From Paralichthys olivaceus (Eukaryota > Chordata > Actinopteri > Pleuronectiformes > Paralichthyidae), in contig NC_091095.1 of NCBI RefSeq assembly GCF_024713975.1, positions 1,628,001 to 1,692,000 on the forward strand: a stretch of DNA of 64,000 bases. The letters run 5' to 3'. The notes below the pieces were generated by a model. The model saw only the letters and a program-made list of their open reading frames with translations. It had not been told where the DNA came from and made no database searches. Below, piece after piece: positions 60,001-64,000 of the stretch (position 1 is its first letter; each line of letters begins with the position of its first letter). Position numbers and translations under genes: made by a program.

Positions 60001-62764
60001 CTCTCTCCGAACCACCGCCGCTGTGGCCACAGAGGGCAAGTGTGATCAGTGAGAGTTTACTCAAGAGCAAATTATGTGAAGAAATATCTATGTAAGCAAC
60101 ATATATATATATATATATAAACAAACAACAGTCTCACATGAGCAAGGTCAGTGAAATATGTTATGCTATACTGCTATGTAATACTTTGCTGCCACCTTCT
60201 GGTGGTGATCAGAATTGAATGGTCTCAGGGCAGATTTAAAGTGAGGAGGATGCAACTCAGCTTGAGTTATTTACCTGTTAGCGGACTTCCTTATGATTTT
60301 CATCCTGCTGCGGAGTTTGAAACCACCAGGGGAGGAGGAAGGGAGTGAGGCTCGTTGAGGTAGAGATGGAGAAACAACCAGCCCTCCTTTCACTCCTCTG
60401 CTGCTTTTTTCTGCCGTCCAGATGAAGGCGGACCTGCGACGAGCCGTTGCTGCTGCCCCTGCAGTTGCGACCCCGGGGGAACTCTGGCCCCCAGCCTTCC
60501 AGCGGTACCGGCTGCTGAGTGCAGAGCTGGTTGCCCTTTTTACTTTAGCAGAGGGAGTGGAGGGAGACCTGAGTCTCTTGGTGGCCTCTCCCTTCTCCAA
60601 AGCTCTCGGAGGAAGAGTCAGGACTTTTGGTGACACAGGTTTTCGAGATGTCTTGGTCTGGGCTCCAGCGGAGGAGGACACCCATTTGTACTTGGAGGTC
60701 TTGGCGGCGATGGTGATGGGGCTCAGCTTTCGCAGTAACTTCCTGGCAGGGGTTCTCTTGCTGGATGTGAATGAGGGGGAGCTTCCACTGGAAACTTTAG
60801 TGGCTGAGGCTGGAGAAACAGACGCAACTTTTCCTGGGGATGAAGAAACAGAAGTAGCTTGTCTGGACTCCACTCCTCCCACATTCTGGCTCTTCACCCA
60901 TGTGAACTTGGACTTTTTCAGAAAAGGCTTGCTGGCTTGAGCCTGGCTGGTTACCGCTACCTTAGACTGATCAGCGGGCAGTGATATGATATCAGCAGTT
61001 GTAGGAGCTACTGGAGTCTGTTTATCGCTGGGTTTGCTGATGAGGGAAGGTTTGATCTGTACTTGAGTATTGATCTTTACAGAGGATACCTCTGAAGAAA
61101 CACCTGCCATCTTTTCTGGAACAACTTGAGCTTTCTGCGGAAATCCTTGAGTTTGTCTGAGTTGGGTTTCATGTTGGCAACTTGCGGCTGTTGAACTTTT
61201 ATCTAGATCATCTGGGGATGGCTTCCTTGATGCATCTTCGCTAATCCCTGTGGTGCTGCTTACATGTCTCTCTTTCTTCTGTTGAGCAATCCCTGACAAT
61301 AAAGGTGCAGTTTTGGTTCCCTCTCCCTCCTCTCCTCTGCTGAGGCTGGGCAGTGAGATGCTGCGAGTTGCAGGTTGGGAACCAGACTGATGCTCGGTGG
61401 AGGAAGAGGAAGAAGCTGATTGATGTACGAGAGAGGTTTGAGGGTTCTTGTTTCTGAGCGAGTGTGTTTTTCTCCAACTTCCTCGAGTCTGAGGAGCATA
61501 AGTTCTCCCTGTGGAGCTGTAAGGATGGCCCACAGATGTGCTGTGACCTCTGCCTCTGGTGAATGATGGAGCTTGTGGATGCGTCTGCTCAGCTGCTGGA
61601 AACGGTGCATCACCATGGACACTCTTGTGTTTATTGATGAGATCTGGGGATTTAAGAATGGGAGTTAATTAGTTGTTAAACACTTGAACATTGATTAAAA
61701 AAAAGATAAAAGGTTTGGATAAGAATTAAGTGACCAGTAATGAAGAGCAAGACATATTATAGATGAGTCGAATTGTTTGGGTTTTTGAGAATGGTTTTAA
61801 AAACAGTTTAGTGTAATAACAGACATTGAGTTTATTACACTAAACACATATTTAATAACTTTATTGATTTGTTTTAATCCTGTTTGTGCTTTTACTCTTA
61901 AACTGCAGCTCAATTGCAGATCCCACAAAATGATTCACACATTATTGATAACCAGGAATTAGGAACATAGATTATCAACTCAGGAAAAAGTTTACTGAAC
62001 CAGCTAACCAAAGATCCCGAACTGTGGAAATATGTTTGTTCTCTGGCTTAACTCAACTCAACACAGTCTCTCCTGGTTAACCTGTTCTTTGAAACATAAC
62101 TTTATCATAAGTTACCATGGTAACTTACCCCAGTAACACAAGATAAGAAGAGATAAAATAAGATAATCCTTGATTAGACCCACAATATGACAGCAAGAGT
62201 CTCAAATAGGCATGAGTTAGTATTTAATAAGTAAATATAAAAATATGAATAGAATACTAAAATATACCGTGTAAACATTAGGTACTGTGAAAGGAATGTT
62301 CGTGAATCATTGTGTTGCGCAGACAGAATGAATATTGCACAGTTGAGAGAGTTAAACCAGAGTTAAACCTAAAGTTACCTGGTTAAACCCACATCCTGTT
62401 CACCCTGTTGGGTTTAGTGAAGCCAGATAAACACACACACACATCCCGCTAATGCTAAACTAGCTTAAAACACGTGGTGTCAGTGGAGGAAACCCGTGAG
62501 CCGGCTCCTGGCAGCTGACACTCGGCAGCTGAAACAACCAGGAGACCGTTTCTCACAACGTGTGTGAGGAGCAGCAGGCTGACTCCAGGTGAGTCCGTTG
62601 GTTTGACGACGGACGTTAGATTTGAAATGAGAGCCGGAAGCTCCGGAAGCAGAGGATTCATCTGACGTGGTTCTTTACTCGAGTGGGTTCCGGCGGACAC
62701 GTGTGAGAGCAGACTCACCCTGAAGAAGCTCGATCTGTCGCTTCAGCGCTTCTCGCTCCTCCAT
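16738..62764 (-). CDS. zc3h3: zc3h3 gene span: zinc finger CCCH-type containing 3 (12 coding exons, 893 aa)
   Basis: ZC3H3 (SMICL) is a nuclear CCCH zinc-finger protein linked to CPSF30/Smads, poly(A) mRNA adenylation and export, and nuclear RNA decay adaptors. I assembled twelve exons by following GT-AG borders and matching the vertebrate protein order; lengths are 46, 1369, 173, 151, 152, 76, 156, 70, 132, 167, 158 and 32, totalling 2682 nt with every phase compatible. The N-terminus MEEREALKRQIELLQDLINKHKSVHGDAP is split over exons 1-2. The middle is Ser/Lys-rich with four aromatic-x-Trp motifs. Five CCCH fingers lie at C679-H698, C706-H725, C735-H752, C762-H780 and C784-H803 with all ligands present. 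The protein ends KKLQIKPRL, like the human HIKPRL tail. Human ZC3H3 is somewhat longer (about 948 aa). The gene is on the same strand as mafa, as expected from human synteny, and is divergent from the interferon-element gene at 63.3 kb. Confidence 0.93.
16953..16984. repeat. (GT)n microsatellite in zc3h3 intron 11
   Basis: Sixteen GT units. Confidence 0.95.
17001..17150. promoter_or_regulatory. Candidate conserved non-coding patch in zc3h3 intron 11
   Basis: Repeat-free sequence with GCTAATTTATGCAAAG, CCTTTAATGAGG and CATTAGTAATACTTAAGAG, a motif mix typical of developmental enhancers (homeodomain/POU-like words). It lies about 6 kb upstream of the proposed mafa start. Conservation could not be tested. 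Confidence 0.25.
18165..18250 (-). repeat. Dispersed teleost repeat fragment (family D, inverted)
   Basis: The words GAGCTGATCCCAGCTGACGT and GAGAGGGCGG are the reverse-orientation version of the block at 34970-35095 (GGTGACCTGTCCAGG ... TGTCGGCTGGGTTTGGCTCC). A truncated copy. Confidence 0.6.
18413..18570 (-). CDS. zc3h3: zc3h3 coding exon 11
   Basis: Acceptor GTCTCCCCCAG|GCCTC, donor GTTAAAG|GTAACA; residues 831-884. It contains LALPSFISLSSSPEE, matching the conserved human KLPSFISLQSSPS. Intron 10 is only 75 bp. Ending instead at the upstream CAG|GTTAAA would break the frame of exon 12, so the GTAACA donor is chosen. Confidence 0.9.
18646..18812 (-). CDS. zc3h3: zc3h3 coding exon 10 (end of finger 4, finger 5)
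   Basis: Acceptor TCACCACCAG|TGTAAG, donor AGAGGTT|GTAAGAG; residues 776-831. CKKKH completes finger 4 (C776, H780); VCPDFSKSGSCPRGSRCKLQ then H gives finger 5 (C784, C793, C799, H803). A TAA lies just inside the intron in frame, but the GTAAGAG donor joins exactly in phase with exon 11, so I prefer splicing over termination. Confidence 0.93.
20075..20260 (+). repeat. Dispersed teleost repeat (family B)
   Basis: It contains GCCAAGTATGAAGGAAAT and TTTGACCTTTGACC followed by TCTAATCAGTTCATC, features shared with 36835-37165. A diverged copy. Confidence 0.5.
22325..22359. repeat. (GT)n followed by G18
   Basis: A short GT tract then TAT and eighteen G. Homopolymer length is uncertain. Confidence 0.85.
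22603..22734 (-). CDS. zc3h3: zc3h3 coding exon 9 (CCCH fingers 3 and 4)
   Basis: Acceptor GATTCTCTCCAG|ATGCC, donor GAGAAG|GTACAA; residues 732-775. It encodes MPVCSYFLKGICNNSDCPYS then HVYVSRKAEVCEDFVKGYCP, giving finger 3 (C735, C743, C748, H752) and the first two Cys of finger 4 (C762, C770). It begins with an internal Met, not a start codon. Confidence 0.96.
22873..22915 (-). repeat. LINE 3'-tail-like fragment (inverted)
   Basis: AGCAGAATCAGATTTATTGG is the reverse orientation of a retrotransposon tail of the AATAAA-plus-(TTCTGA) type also seen at 47893-47970. Confidence 0.5.
24279..24318. repeat. (GT)n microsatellite
   Basis: Twenty uninterrupted GT units in zc3h3 intron 8. Confidence 0.95.
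25144..25213 (-). CDS. zc3h3: zc3h3 coding exon 8 (CCCH finger 2)
   Basis: Acceptor CTTGTTTGCAG|GTTTC, donor GGAGAAG|GTAAGA; residues 708-731. It encodes FLRGTCKQADGTCPFSHKVA, completing finger 2 (C706, C714, C721, H725; CX7CX6CX3H). It ends in phase 0. Confidence 0.95.
25860..25915 (+). repeat. Dispersed teleost repeat fragment (family F)
   Basis: GTCGTCCATCTTTATTTACG matches the end of the copy at 15935-16070. Confidence 0.5.
26159..26314 (-). CDS. zc3h3: zc3h3 coding exon 7 (CCCH finger 1)
   Basis: Acceptor TTCTGATCCCAG|TCGTG, donor TGCACAAG|GTAACG; residues 656-708. It carries SRAVQRSLAIIRHAHQKK and the first finger C679-X8-C688-X5-C694-X3-H698 (YCMYYNRFGKCNRG then CPYIHDP), almost identical to human, plus the first Cys (C706) of finger 2. 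Confidence 0.96.
26529..26553. repeat. G-rich homopolymer tract
   Basis: Nearly pure G with one A, in intron 6. Length is uncertain. Confidence 0.85.
26648..27191. mobile_element. TTAA-flanked MITE-like element in zc3h3 intron 6
   Basis: It begins TTAAAGTGCCCAAATTATGC and ends CGGGCACTTTAA, so a 10-base terminal inverted repeat (TAAAGTGCCC) is perfect and both ends carry TTAA. There is no transposase ORF, as expected for a non-autonomous DNA element. Its middle (about 26805-27030) carries sequence shared with 1-60, 31672-31875 and 57355-57480, so either those are fragments of the same element or another repeat is nested here. Confidence 0.7.
27299..27374 (-). CDS. zc3h3: zc3h3 coding exon 6
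   Basis: Acceptor CTTCATGTAG|GAAGG, donor TTAGCCAG|GTAGGT; residues 631-656. It is a short Ser/Pro-rich linker ending TRHLAS, which leads into the SRAVQRSLAIIR block of exon 7 as in human SRSLASRAVQRS. Confidence 0.88.
28540..28745. promoter_or_regulatory. Candidate conserved non-coding patch in intron 5
   Basis: Repeat-free, with words such as AAATTGAAATTAGCC, GATCGCTAATAAACAC and TCCATTAGAGAGC. This is inference from composition only. Confidence 0.2.
28985..29185 (+). repeat. Dispersed teleost repeat (family A)
   Basis: It contains TTTCCATGAAACTTGGTGGA, GGACATGGACCAATTTCCC and AATGATTCATGGATCTTGAT. The same order of words occurs at 40215-40500, 45955-46145 and 55105-55300, and partly inverted at 41985-42120. 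Shared wording across the copies proves a repeat; the class is not determined. Confidence 0.7.
29268..29419 (-). CDS. zc3h3: zc3h3 coding exon 5
   Basis: Acceptor CTCCCTCGCAG|GAGTTT, donor CGAACAG|GTACGC; residues 580-631. It contains WRGSGMCWIGGSLYRVSANK then LSRT, closely matching human WRSKGYRCIGGVLYKVSANKLSKT, a highly conserved block before the zinc fingers. Confidence 0.93.
31210..31243. repeat. (CA)n microsatellite
   Basis: Seventeen CA units in intron 4. Confidence 0.95.
31672..31875 (-). repeat. Dispersed repeat (family G, inverted)
   Basis: On the minus strand it reads CATGTTCCTGTTGTTGTGAA then CCAGATAATCTCCTGCTGTG, matching plus-strand copies near 26985-27020 and 57405-57455. Confidence 0.65.
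33395..33620. promoter_or_regulatory. Candidate conserved non-coding patch in intron 4
   Basis: Repeat-free, with GGCTGTAATTTATCCTGCAG, TTCTTAATTCAACTCC and ACTATTAATGGAGTTAATG. The words resemble homeodomain sites; function is inferred only. Confidence 0.2.
34970..35095 (+). repeat. Dispersed teleost repeat (family D)
   Basis: GATGAGCTGGTGACCTGTCC, GTCGGCTGGGTTTGGCTCC and a tail near GATGGATGTG are typical of a very common fish retroposon-like block. An inverted fragment lies at 18165-18250. Confidence 0.7.
35848..35899. repeat. (TG)n tract abutting the zc3h3 exon 4 splice donor
   Basis: About 26 TG units with one TCTG interruption. In the transcript sense it is a (CA)n tract that begins about 16 nt downstream of the exon 4 5' splice site (GT at 35915-35914). 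Confidence 0.95.
35916..36066 (-). CDS. zc3h3: zc3h3 coding exon 4
   Basis: Acceptor GTTGCTGTCCTCAG|GTCCC, donor GGCCAG|GTAATC; residues 530-580. It encodes QRVYRSRYKMVTRPG and NPALSWRAKRIQSAR, matching human SKVIKTRYRIVKK and LPSWRARRLSLSRS. A (CA)n tract begins about 16 bases into the downstream intron. Confidence 0.92.
36835..37165 (+). repeat. Dispersed teleost repeat (family B)
   Basis: It contains CTTTTGACTTTTGACCATC, two iterations of AAATTCCCTCA and CTTGAGATATCATGTTTTCA, ending near GAGCGGGATGG. Partial similarity to 20075-20260. It appears internally duplicated. Confidence 0.6.
37690..37800. promoter_or_regulatory. Candidate conserved non-coding patch in intron 3
   Basis: Dense homeodomain/CCAAT-type words: CTTTAATTGCCAATTATC, TTTTAATTAGCGTCCAATAA. 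Repeat-free. Regulatory role is inferred. Confidence 0.3.
38524..38570. repeat. (GA)n microsatellite
   Basis: About 23 GA units with a GGGA interruption, 19 bases before the G36 run. Confidence 0.9.
38589..38624. repeat. G36 homopolymer
   Basis: Thirty-six consecutive G, the longest homopolymer in the window. Stated length depends on the assembly. Confidence 0.85.
38935..38989. repeat. (TG)n microsatellite
   Basis: About 27 TG units with CG interruptions in intron 3. Confidence 0.95.
39541..39600. repeat. (GT)n microsatellite
   Basis: About 30 GT units with TATG and GCGT interruptions. Short CA-type tracts follow at 39727-39772 in the opposite sense. Confidence 0.95.
40215..40500 (+). repeat. 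Dispersed teleost repeat (family A)
   Basis: CACTAAACTTGGTGAAAGGA, GAACCCATTAGATTTTAGTG, AATGGATCTTGATGAC, GGCATGTTTAGGACC and TTGGTGCAGATTCAAATAAA occur in family order; this is the longest copy here. Confidence 0.75.
41985..42120 (-). repeat. Dispersed teleost repeat fragment (family A, inverted)
   Basis: AATCCTGAATCTGCACCAAA and TCCTTCCACCCAGTTTTGTG followed by AAACAAACAAGCAAA are the reverse complement of family-A words. Confidence 0.6.
43915..44135. promoter_or_regulatory. Candidate conserved non-coding patch in intron 3
   Basis: Repeat-free block with AAATCTTTAGCTGTGATTGG, TTGTAATCCGCCGTAAACAT, GTGACATGTGTGTCAGACAC and CTGTCAATCAGCCGG (TGTCAATCA is a PBX/MEIS-like word). Function is inferred. 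Confidence 0.25.
44520..44770 (+). repeat. Dispersed teleost repeat (family F), diverged
   Basis: CAGACATGAAGTCAAAATGT, CAGATACAAACGCAGCGATC and TCATTTGGAGCCAAAG match 51985-52115; the second part (TTGTCCAAGTCCCACGGAGG) matches the GTCCATGTCCCA words of the other copies. Confidence 0.55.
45060..45190 (+). repeat. Dispersed teleost repeat (family F)
   Basis: It contains TTTAGTCCATGTCCCATCTG, TACTGCTGCCAGCCACCAGG and CAATCAAGACACTTTGGC. Confidence 0.6.
45955..46145 (+). repeat. Dispersed teleost repeat (family A)
   Basis: AAAGAACCCAATAAATGTTG, GGTGCAGATCCACG, TCAAGGATCTTGATGAAAA and CTGACATGTTTAGGGCACTG in family order. Confidence 0.65.
47262..47462 (+). repeat. tRNA-type SINE copy
   Basis: It includes a Pol III B-box-like word (GTGGTTCGATCTCC), then CCAGCTCCAGTCCATCCAG, GAATGGCCATTAGGACC and an end of AGAAGCACTATTTAAATGCA, the recognisable layout of a common fish SINE whose 3' end resembles GCGCTATATAAATACAGTCC. 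Diverged and not expected to be active. Confidence 0.65.
47893..47970 (+). repeat. LINE-like 3' tail with (TTCTGA)n
   Basis: CAAGGCAATTTCCTGTATGT, CAAATGGCAAATAAAAGAAT and then four TTCTGA-type units resemble the 3' end of a teleost LINE with its microsatellite tail. A 5'-truncated copy. Confidence 0.6.
48465..48560 (+). repeat. Dispersed teleost repeat fragment (family F)
   Basis: TTTGGTCCATGTCCCATCCA, GAGGAGGCGGGGTTTATGAC and AACAAGACGCTCTGGCATC. Confidence 0.6.
48889..48945. repeat. (AC)n microsatellite
   Basis: About 28 uninterrupted AC units. Confidence 0.95.
51425..51570. promoter_or_regulatory. Candidate conserved non-coding patch in intron 3
   Basis: Repeat-free, with GGCTATAAAACAATCCCCAC, CAGCTAATCAATACAGCCC, GGAATTAGCAGTTATC and TCATCCATTATTAAACACC. 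Function is inferred. Confidence 0.25.
51985..52115 (+). repeat. Dispersed teleost repeat (family F)
   Basis: GAAATGAAGCCAAAATATCC, GGACACAAACACTGCCATCT and TTTAGAGCCAGAGTCTGTGC, shared with 44520-44640. Confidence 0.6.
53308..53631. mobile_element. TTAA-flanked MITE (324 bp) in intron 3
   Basis: The left end TTAAAGGTTCAGTGTGTAAG pairs with the inverted right end, which on the minus strand reads TTAAAGGTGCAGTGTGTAGA. The terminal inverted repeats are about 23 bases with few mismatches, and both ends have TTAA. The inside carries TTTATATTTAAATACTTTAT and GGAGGCCGCCATG, which I recognise from an abundant percomorph non-autonomous DNA element. There is no transposase. Confidence 0.85.
54468..54521. 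repeat. (GT)n followed by G12
   Basis: About 21 GT units running directly into a G run. Confidence 0.9.
55105..55300 (+). repeat. Dispersed teleost repeat (family A)
   Basis: TTTACATGAAACTTGGTGGA, GACGTGGATCAGGACAG, TTCACTGATTTCCCCAGG and TTCATCGATCTTGATGAAGA in family order. Confidence 0.65.
56691..56746. repeat. (GT)n microsatellite
   Basis: Twenty-eight uninterrupted GT units; a CA tract follows at 56867-56893 and another GT tract at 57021-57069. Confidence 0.95.
57021..57069. repeat. (GT)n microsatellite
   Basis: About 24 uninterrupted units. Confidence 0.95.
57355..57480 (+). repeat. Dispersed repeat (family G)
   Basis: CTCCTGCTGCTCGACAGGCT and CTTCCTGTTGTTGTGAACGA match the copies at 26960-27000 and, inverted, 31830-31870. 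Confidence 0.6.
57989..58057. repeat. (GGA)n purine tract
   Basis: About 22 GGA/GAA units, an all-purine strand of about 69 bases. Confidence 0.95.
58780..58960. promoter_or_regulatory. Candidate conserved non-coding patch in intron 3
   Basis: Repeat-free, with CATTAGTAATTCAATTTGC, CTTTATTAGCAGCTCTTATC and TCTTTAATTAGAGCTGCATG; several TAAT cores plus an E-box-like word. Function is inferred. Confidence 0.3.
59690..59785. promoter_or_regulatory. Candidate conserved non-coding patch near exon 3
   Basis: GTAAACTAATTGGTTGGCAG and GATTTAATTAGTCTGCGCCG lie close together just past the 3' splice-distal part of intron 3, i.e. within 160 bp of exon 3. Function is inferred. Confidence 0.22.
59848..60020 (-). 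CDS. zc3h3: zc3h3 coding exon 3
   Basis: Acceptor GTGGCCACAG|CGGCGG, donor GGACAA|GTAAGG; residues 472-530. It includes RELVSFGRHKLRRLSL, which aligns with human GLVQVTTHRLCRLP. Only 254 bp of intron separates it from exon 2, while the next intron (3) is 23.8 kb. Confidence 0.9.
60100..60119. repeat. (AT)10 tract in intron 2
   Basis: Ten AT units inside the 254-bp intron 2 of zc3h3. Confidence 0.9.
60275..61643 (-). CDS. zc3h3: zc3h3 coding exon 2 (large central exon)
   Basis: Acceptor TAAATCCCCAG|ATCTC, donor AACAG|GTAAAT; residues 16-472. It opens with DLINKHKSVHGDAP, aligning with human GLIDDYKTLHGNAP. Most of it is low-complexity Ser/Thr/Pro/Lys sequence, probably disordered. Short basic-aromatic motifs recur: KSKFTW (Trp264), SKYKW (Trp336), SRYRW (Trp397), SAFIW (Trp424). 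The exon ends with SRMKIIRKS, matching human TRTKIIRRRS. An antisense ORF at 60422-60940 is a shadow. Confidence 0.93.
62135..62350 (-). repeat. LINE 3'-end fragment (inverted) in zc3h3 intron 1
   Basis: AGATAAAATAAGATAATCCT then TGATTAGACCCAC is the reverse orientation of a LINE tail ending in (TTATC)n; AT-rich sequence follows to a TATTGCACAG word at 62333. Degenerate copy. Confidence 0.55.
62719..62764 (-). CDS. zc3h3: zc3h3 coding exon 1
   Basis: Encodes MEEREALKRQIELLQ plus the first base of codon 16, ending at donor GTGAGTCT. Human ZC3H3 starts MEEKEQLRRQIRLLQ, which fixes the ATG at 62764-62762. Intron 1 is 1075 bp (61644-62718) and contains a LINE-like repeat. Confidence 0.93.
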
Positions 62765-62850
62765 GTTTACTCCGGAACTGACACGGCATCAAACATGCGA
62801 CGGCTACGGGCCCTTCCTAATGACGTAGTTTGTACTGTCCAATCAGAGAG
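62765..62850 (-). promoter_or_regulatory. zc3h3: Candidate zc3h3 promoter
   Basis: Directly upstream of the zc3h3 ATG are a CCGGAA word (ETS-type) at 62772-62777, a CRE-like TGACGTAG at 62821-62828 and CCAATCAG at 62839-62846. There is no TATA box. This is typical of a housekeeping vertebrate promoter. The transcription start is not determined. Confidence 0.45.
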
Positions 62851-63310
62851 CGGCATTTGTCTTTGAGGTAGTAAACCCCCCAGTGTCGTCTCGCAGGGTG
62901 GAATCTCAGCCACACAGATGACTGAGATTGTTGGACGCACTCTTTAAATATGAACCTGGCGGATTTATTCACATGCGTTGTGACTTCTCTCAGCTGACGC
63001 GTCATGACATCGATTCATTTGATATTCCGCCTTTTGCATGTTTTCACACTTCGCAGTGCGTTGAGCTCTGTCGGCCACCGTAAAACCACCTGTCAGACCA
63101 GCCTGAGGGTTCAAAAGCCTCAGGCGTGAACCAGGACGCGCAGCAGAGATCAGCTGTTTTAACAACAACTGCTCTTTCTGAGCACGATGACGACACATCT
63201 GTGTTAGAGGAACATCTGGCTGCTGGACACACACTCACACACACTCACACACACACACTCACTCTGTGATCAGAGACATGAAGAGTGAAGTGAGGTGAAG
63301 ACAGGAGGAG

Positions 63311-63327
63311 GAAGTGAAAGTGAAACT
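63311..63327 (+). promoter_or_regulatory. Interferon-stimulated response element (ISRE)
   Basis: GAAGTGAAAGTGAAACT contains a perfect GAAANNGAAACT (63316-63327), the IRF/ISGF3 consensus, with a further GAA half-site before it. It lies 43 bases upstream of a splice donor and 0.53 kb upstream of the ATG of the next gene, so it is at or just before its transcription start. Confidence 0.65.
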
Positions 63328-63369
63328 GATCCAGGACTCAAACCAGAAGAAGAAACCGAACTAGTGAAG
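63328..63369 (+). other. Probable 5' untranslated exon of the right-edge gene
   Basis: The sequence ends at a donor CTAGTGAAG|GTAACATTC (GT at 63370-63371). No long frame runs through it. The 5' limit is arbitrary (just after the ISRE); the true start could lie further left. The intron would be 63370-63814, with a (TG)n tract. Confidence 0.4.
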
Positions 63370-63437
63370 GTAACATTCACTTAGATTCTCACTAACGACT
63401 GTTTGCTCCACTTACTTTATATTAACGTGTCACTCTG

Positions 63438-63439
<2 letters not shown>

Positions 63440-63508
<69 letters not shown>
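63440..63508. repeat. (GT)n microsatellite
   Basis: About 34 uninterrupted GT units inside the first intron of the right-edge gene. Confidence 0.95.
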
Positions 63509-63510
<2 letters not shown>

Positions 63511-63844
63511 TCTGTCATATAAAGACCCATCGATACGCTCAACATTCATATTGCATATTTCTGAGTTTCTAAATGTTTCCCTGTACTTGGTGAAATGTGA
63601 TTTTATTGTGATTCTGTTGTTGATTCTCTTTGGGTGAGATCCGGGAGAGTTTGAGGTGCAGGTCAAGGTTGAGTTTAGATTTAAGTTTAGGTCAGGGTGA
63701 AGTTCTTCTTGGCTGCGGTGGTACTGAGCCGTTAAGATCAGGTGAAGGTTTGAGGGGAGGGAACGTGTTGACCGTCCTCGTTAAACAAATAAATGTGTGT
63801 TTGTGTCTTTGCAGGACTCTGTCATACCTCCTGTCCTCAGCAGC

Positions 63845-64000
63845 ATGACATCACCAGACAACACTTACTTCATCATAACAGAAAAACCTGAATATCTCTC
63901 ACACATCAATGCCGGCCAAATATGTTACGTCCCTGAATACAAGTACAGAACACTCAGACCTTCTTCTCAGTTAAAGGTCTTCCCCTTCGGTGCATCTGTG
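63845..64000 (+). CDS. Unidentified ISRE-associated gene, N-terminal part (cut by window edge)
   Basis: An acceptor (GTGTCTTTGCAG, ending 63814) opens an exon in which the ATG at 63845 begins 52 open codons reaching the window end. The peptide starts MTSPDNTYFIITEKPEYLSH, continues INAGQICYVPEYKYR and ends KVFPFGASV. It has no signal peptide or membrane segment and is rich in aromatic residues; it looks like a folded cytosolic domain. The codons before the ATG in this exon are also open (30 nt), but exon 1 offers no in-frame start. I do not recognise the family. The upstream perfect ISRE suggests interferon induction. It is divergent from zc3h3; gasdermin D, the human neighbour on this side, does not match this N-terminus. 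Confidence 0.6.
   Translation, partial: MTSPDNTYFIITEKPEYLSHINAGQICYVPEYKYRTLRPSSQLKVFPFGASV

Noticed and set aside
60422..60940. 172-codon plus-strand ORF
   Set aside because: Exactly antisense to zc3h3 exon 2, whose protein matches vertebrate ZC3H3.
61260..61622. 120-codon minus-strand ORF in another frame of zc3h3 exon 2
   Set aside because: Out of frame with the conserved DLINKHKSVHGDAP segment and with the rest of exon 2.

Overview
This window is vertebrate nuclear DNA, almost certainly from a ray-finned (percomorph-type) teleost fish. Two genes that are neighbours on human 8q24.3, the single-exon bZIP gene mafa and the multi-exon CCCH zinc-finger gene zc3h3, lie in the same order here. 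The non-coding DNA is full of teleost-style dispersed repeats and very long (CA/TG)n microsatellites. Genes are intron-rich with GT-AG borders and there is no bacterial, phage or plasmid content. The species cannot be fixed from sequence alone.

Layout. Positions 1-7.2 kb are the intergenic flank downstream of mafa: microsatellites plus two small exon-like patches (minus 506-640, plus 1496-1716) that I cannot assign. mafa is on the minus strand: polyadenylation signal near 7222, a ~2 kb 3' UTR, a 310-codon intronless CDS (9215-10147), a ~0.9 kb 5' leader, and a core promoter read from an octamer/CCAAT/TATA array at 11173-11082. From 11.2 to 16.55 kb is the mafa-zc3h3 intergenic region, with a GC-rich homeodomain-site-bearing block near 12.1-12.35 kb and a weak pair of plus-strand exon-like segments. 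From 16.55 to 62.8 kb is zc3h3 on the minus strand. I resolved twelve coding exons whose phases all join, giving an 893-residue protein from the ATG at 62764 to the stop at 16738. Intron 3 alone is 23.8 kb. The introns hold dispersed-repeat fossils, two TTAA-flanked MITEs and several repeat-poor AT/homeodomain-motif patches that could be regulatory elements of mafa or zc3h3.

At the right edge (63.3-64.0 kb) a gene starts on the plus strand, divergent from zc3h3. It has a 5' exon carrying a perfect 12-base interferon-stimulated response element, an intron with a 69-base (TG)n tract, and a second exon with an ATG and 52 open codons running off the window. I do not recognise this protein; the ISRE makes it the best candidate in the window for an undescribed (interferon-inducible, possibly fish-specific) gene.

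mafa (transcription factor) and zc3h3 (nuclear mRNA adenylation/export factor) are not a pathway pair. Their linkage is best explained as old synteny, possibly maintained because mafa control elements sit in zc3h3 introns.
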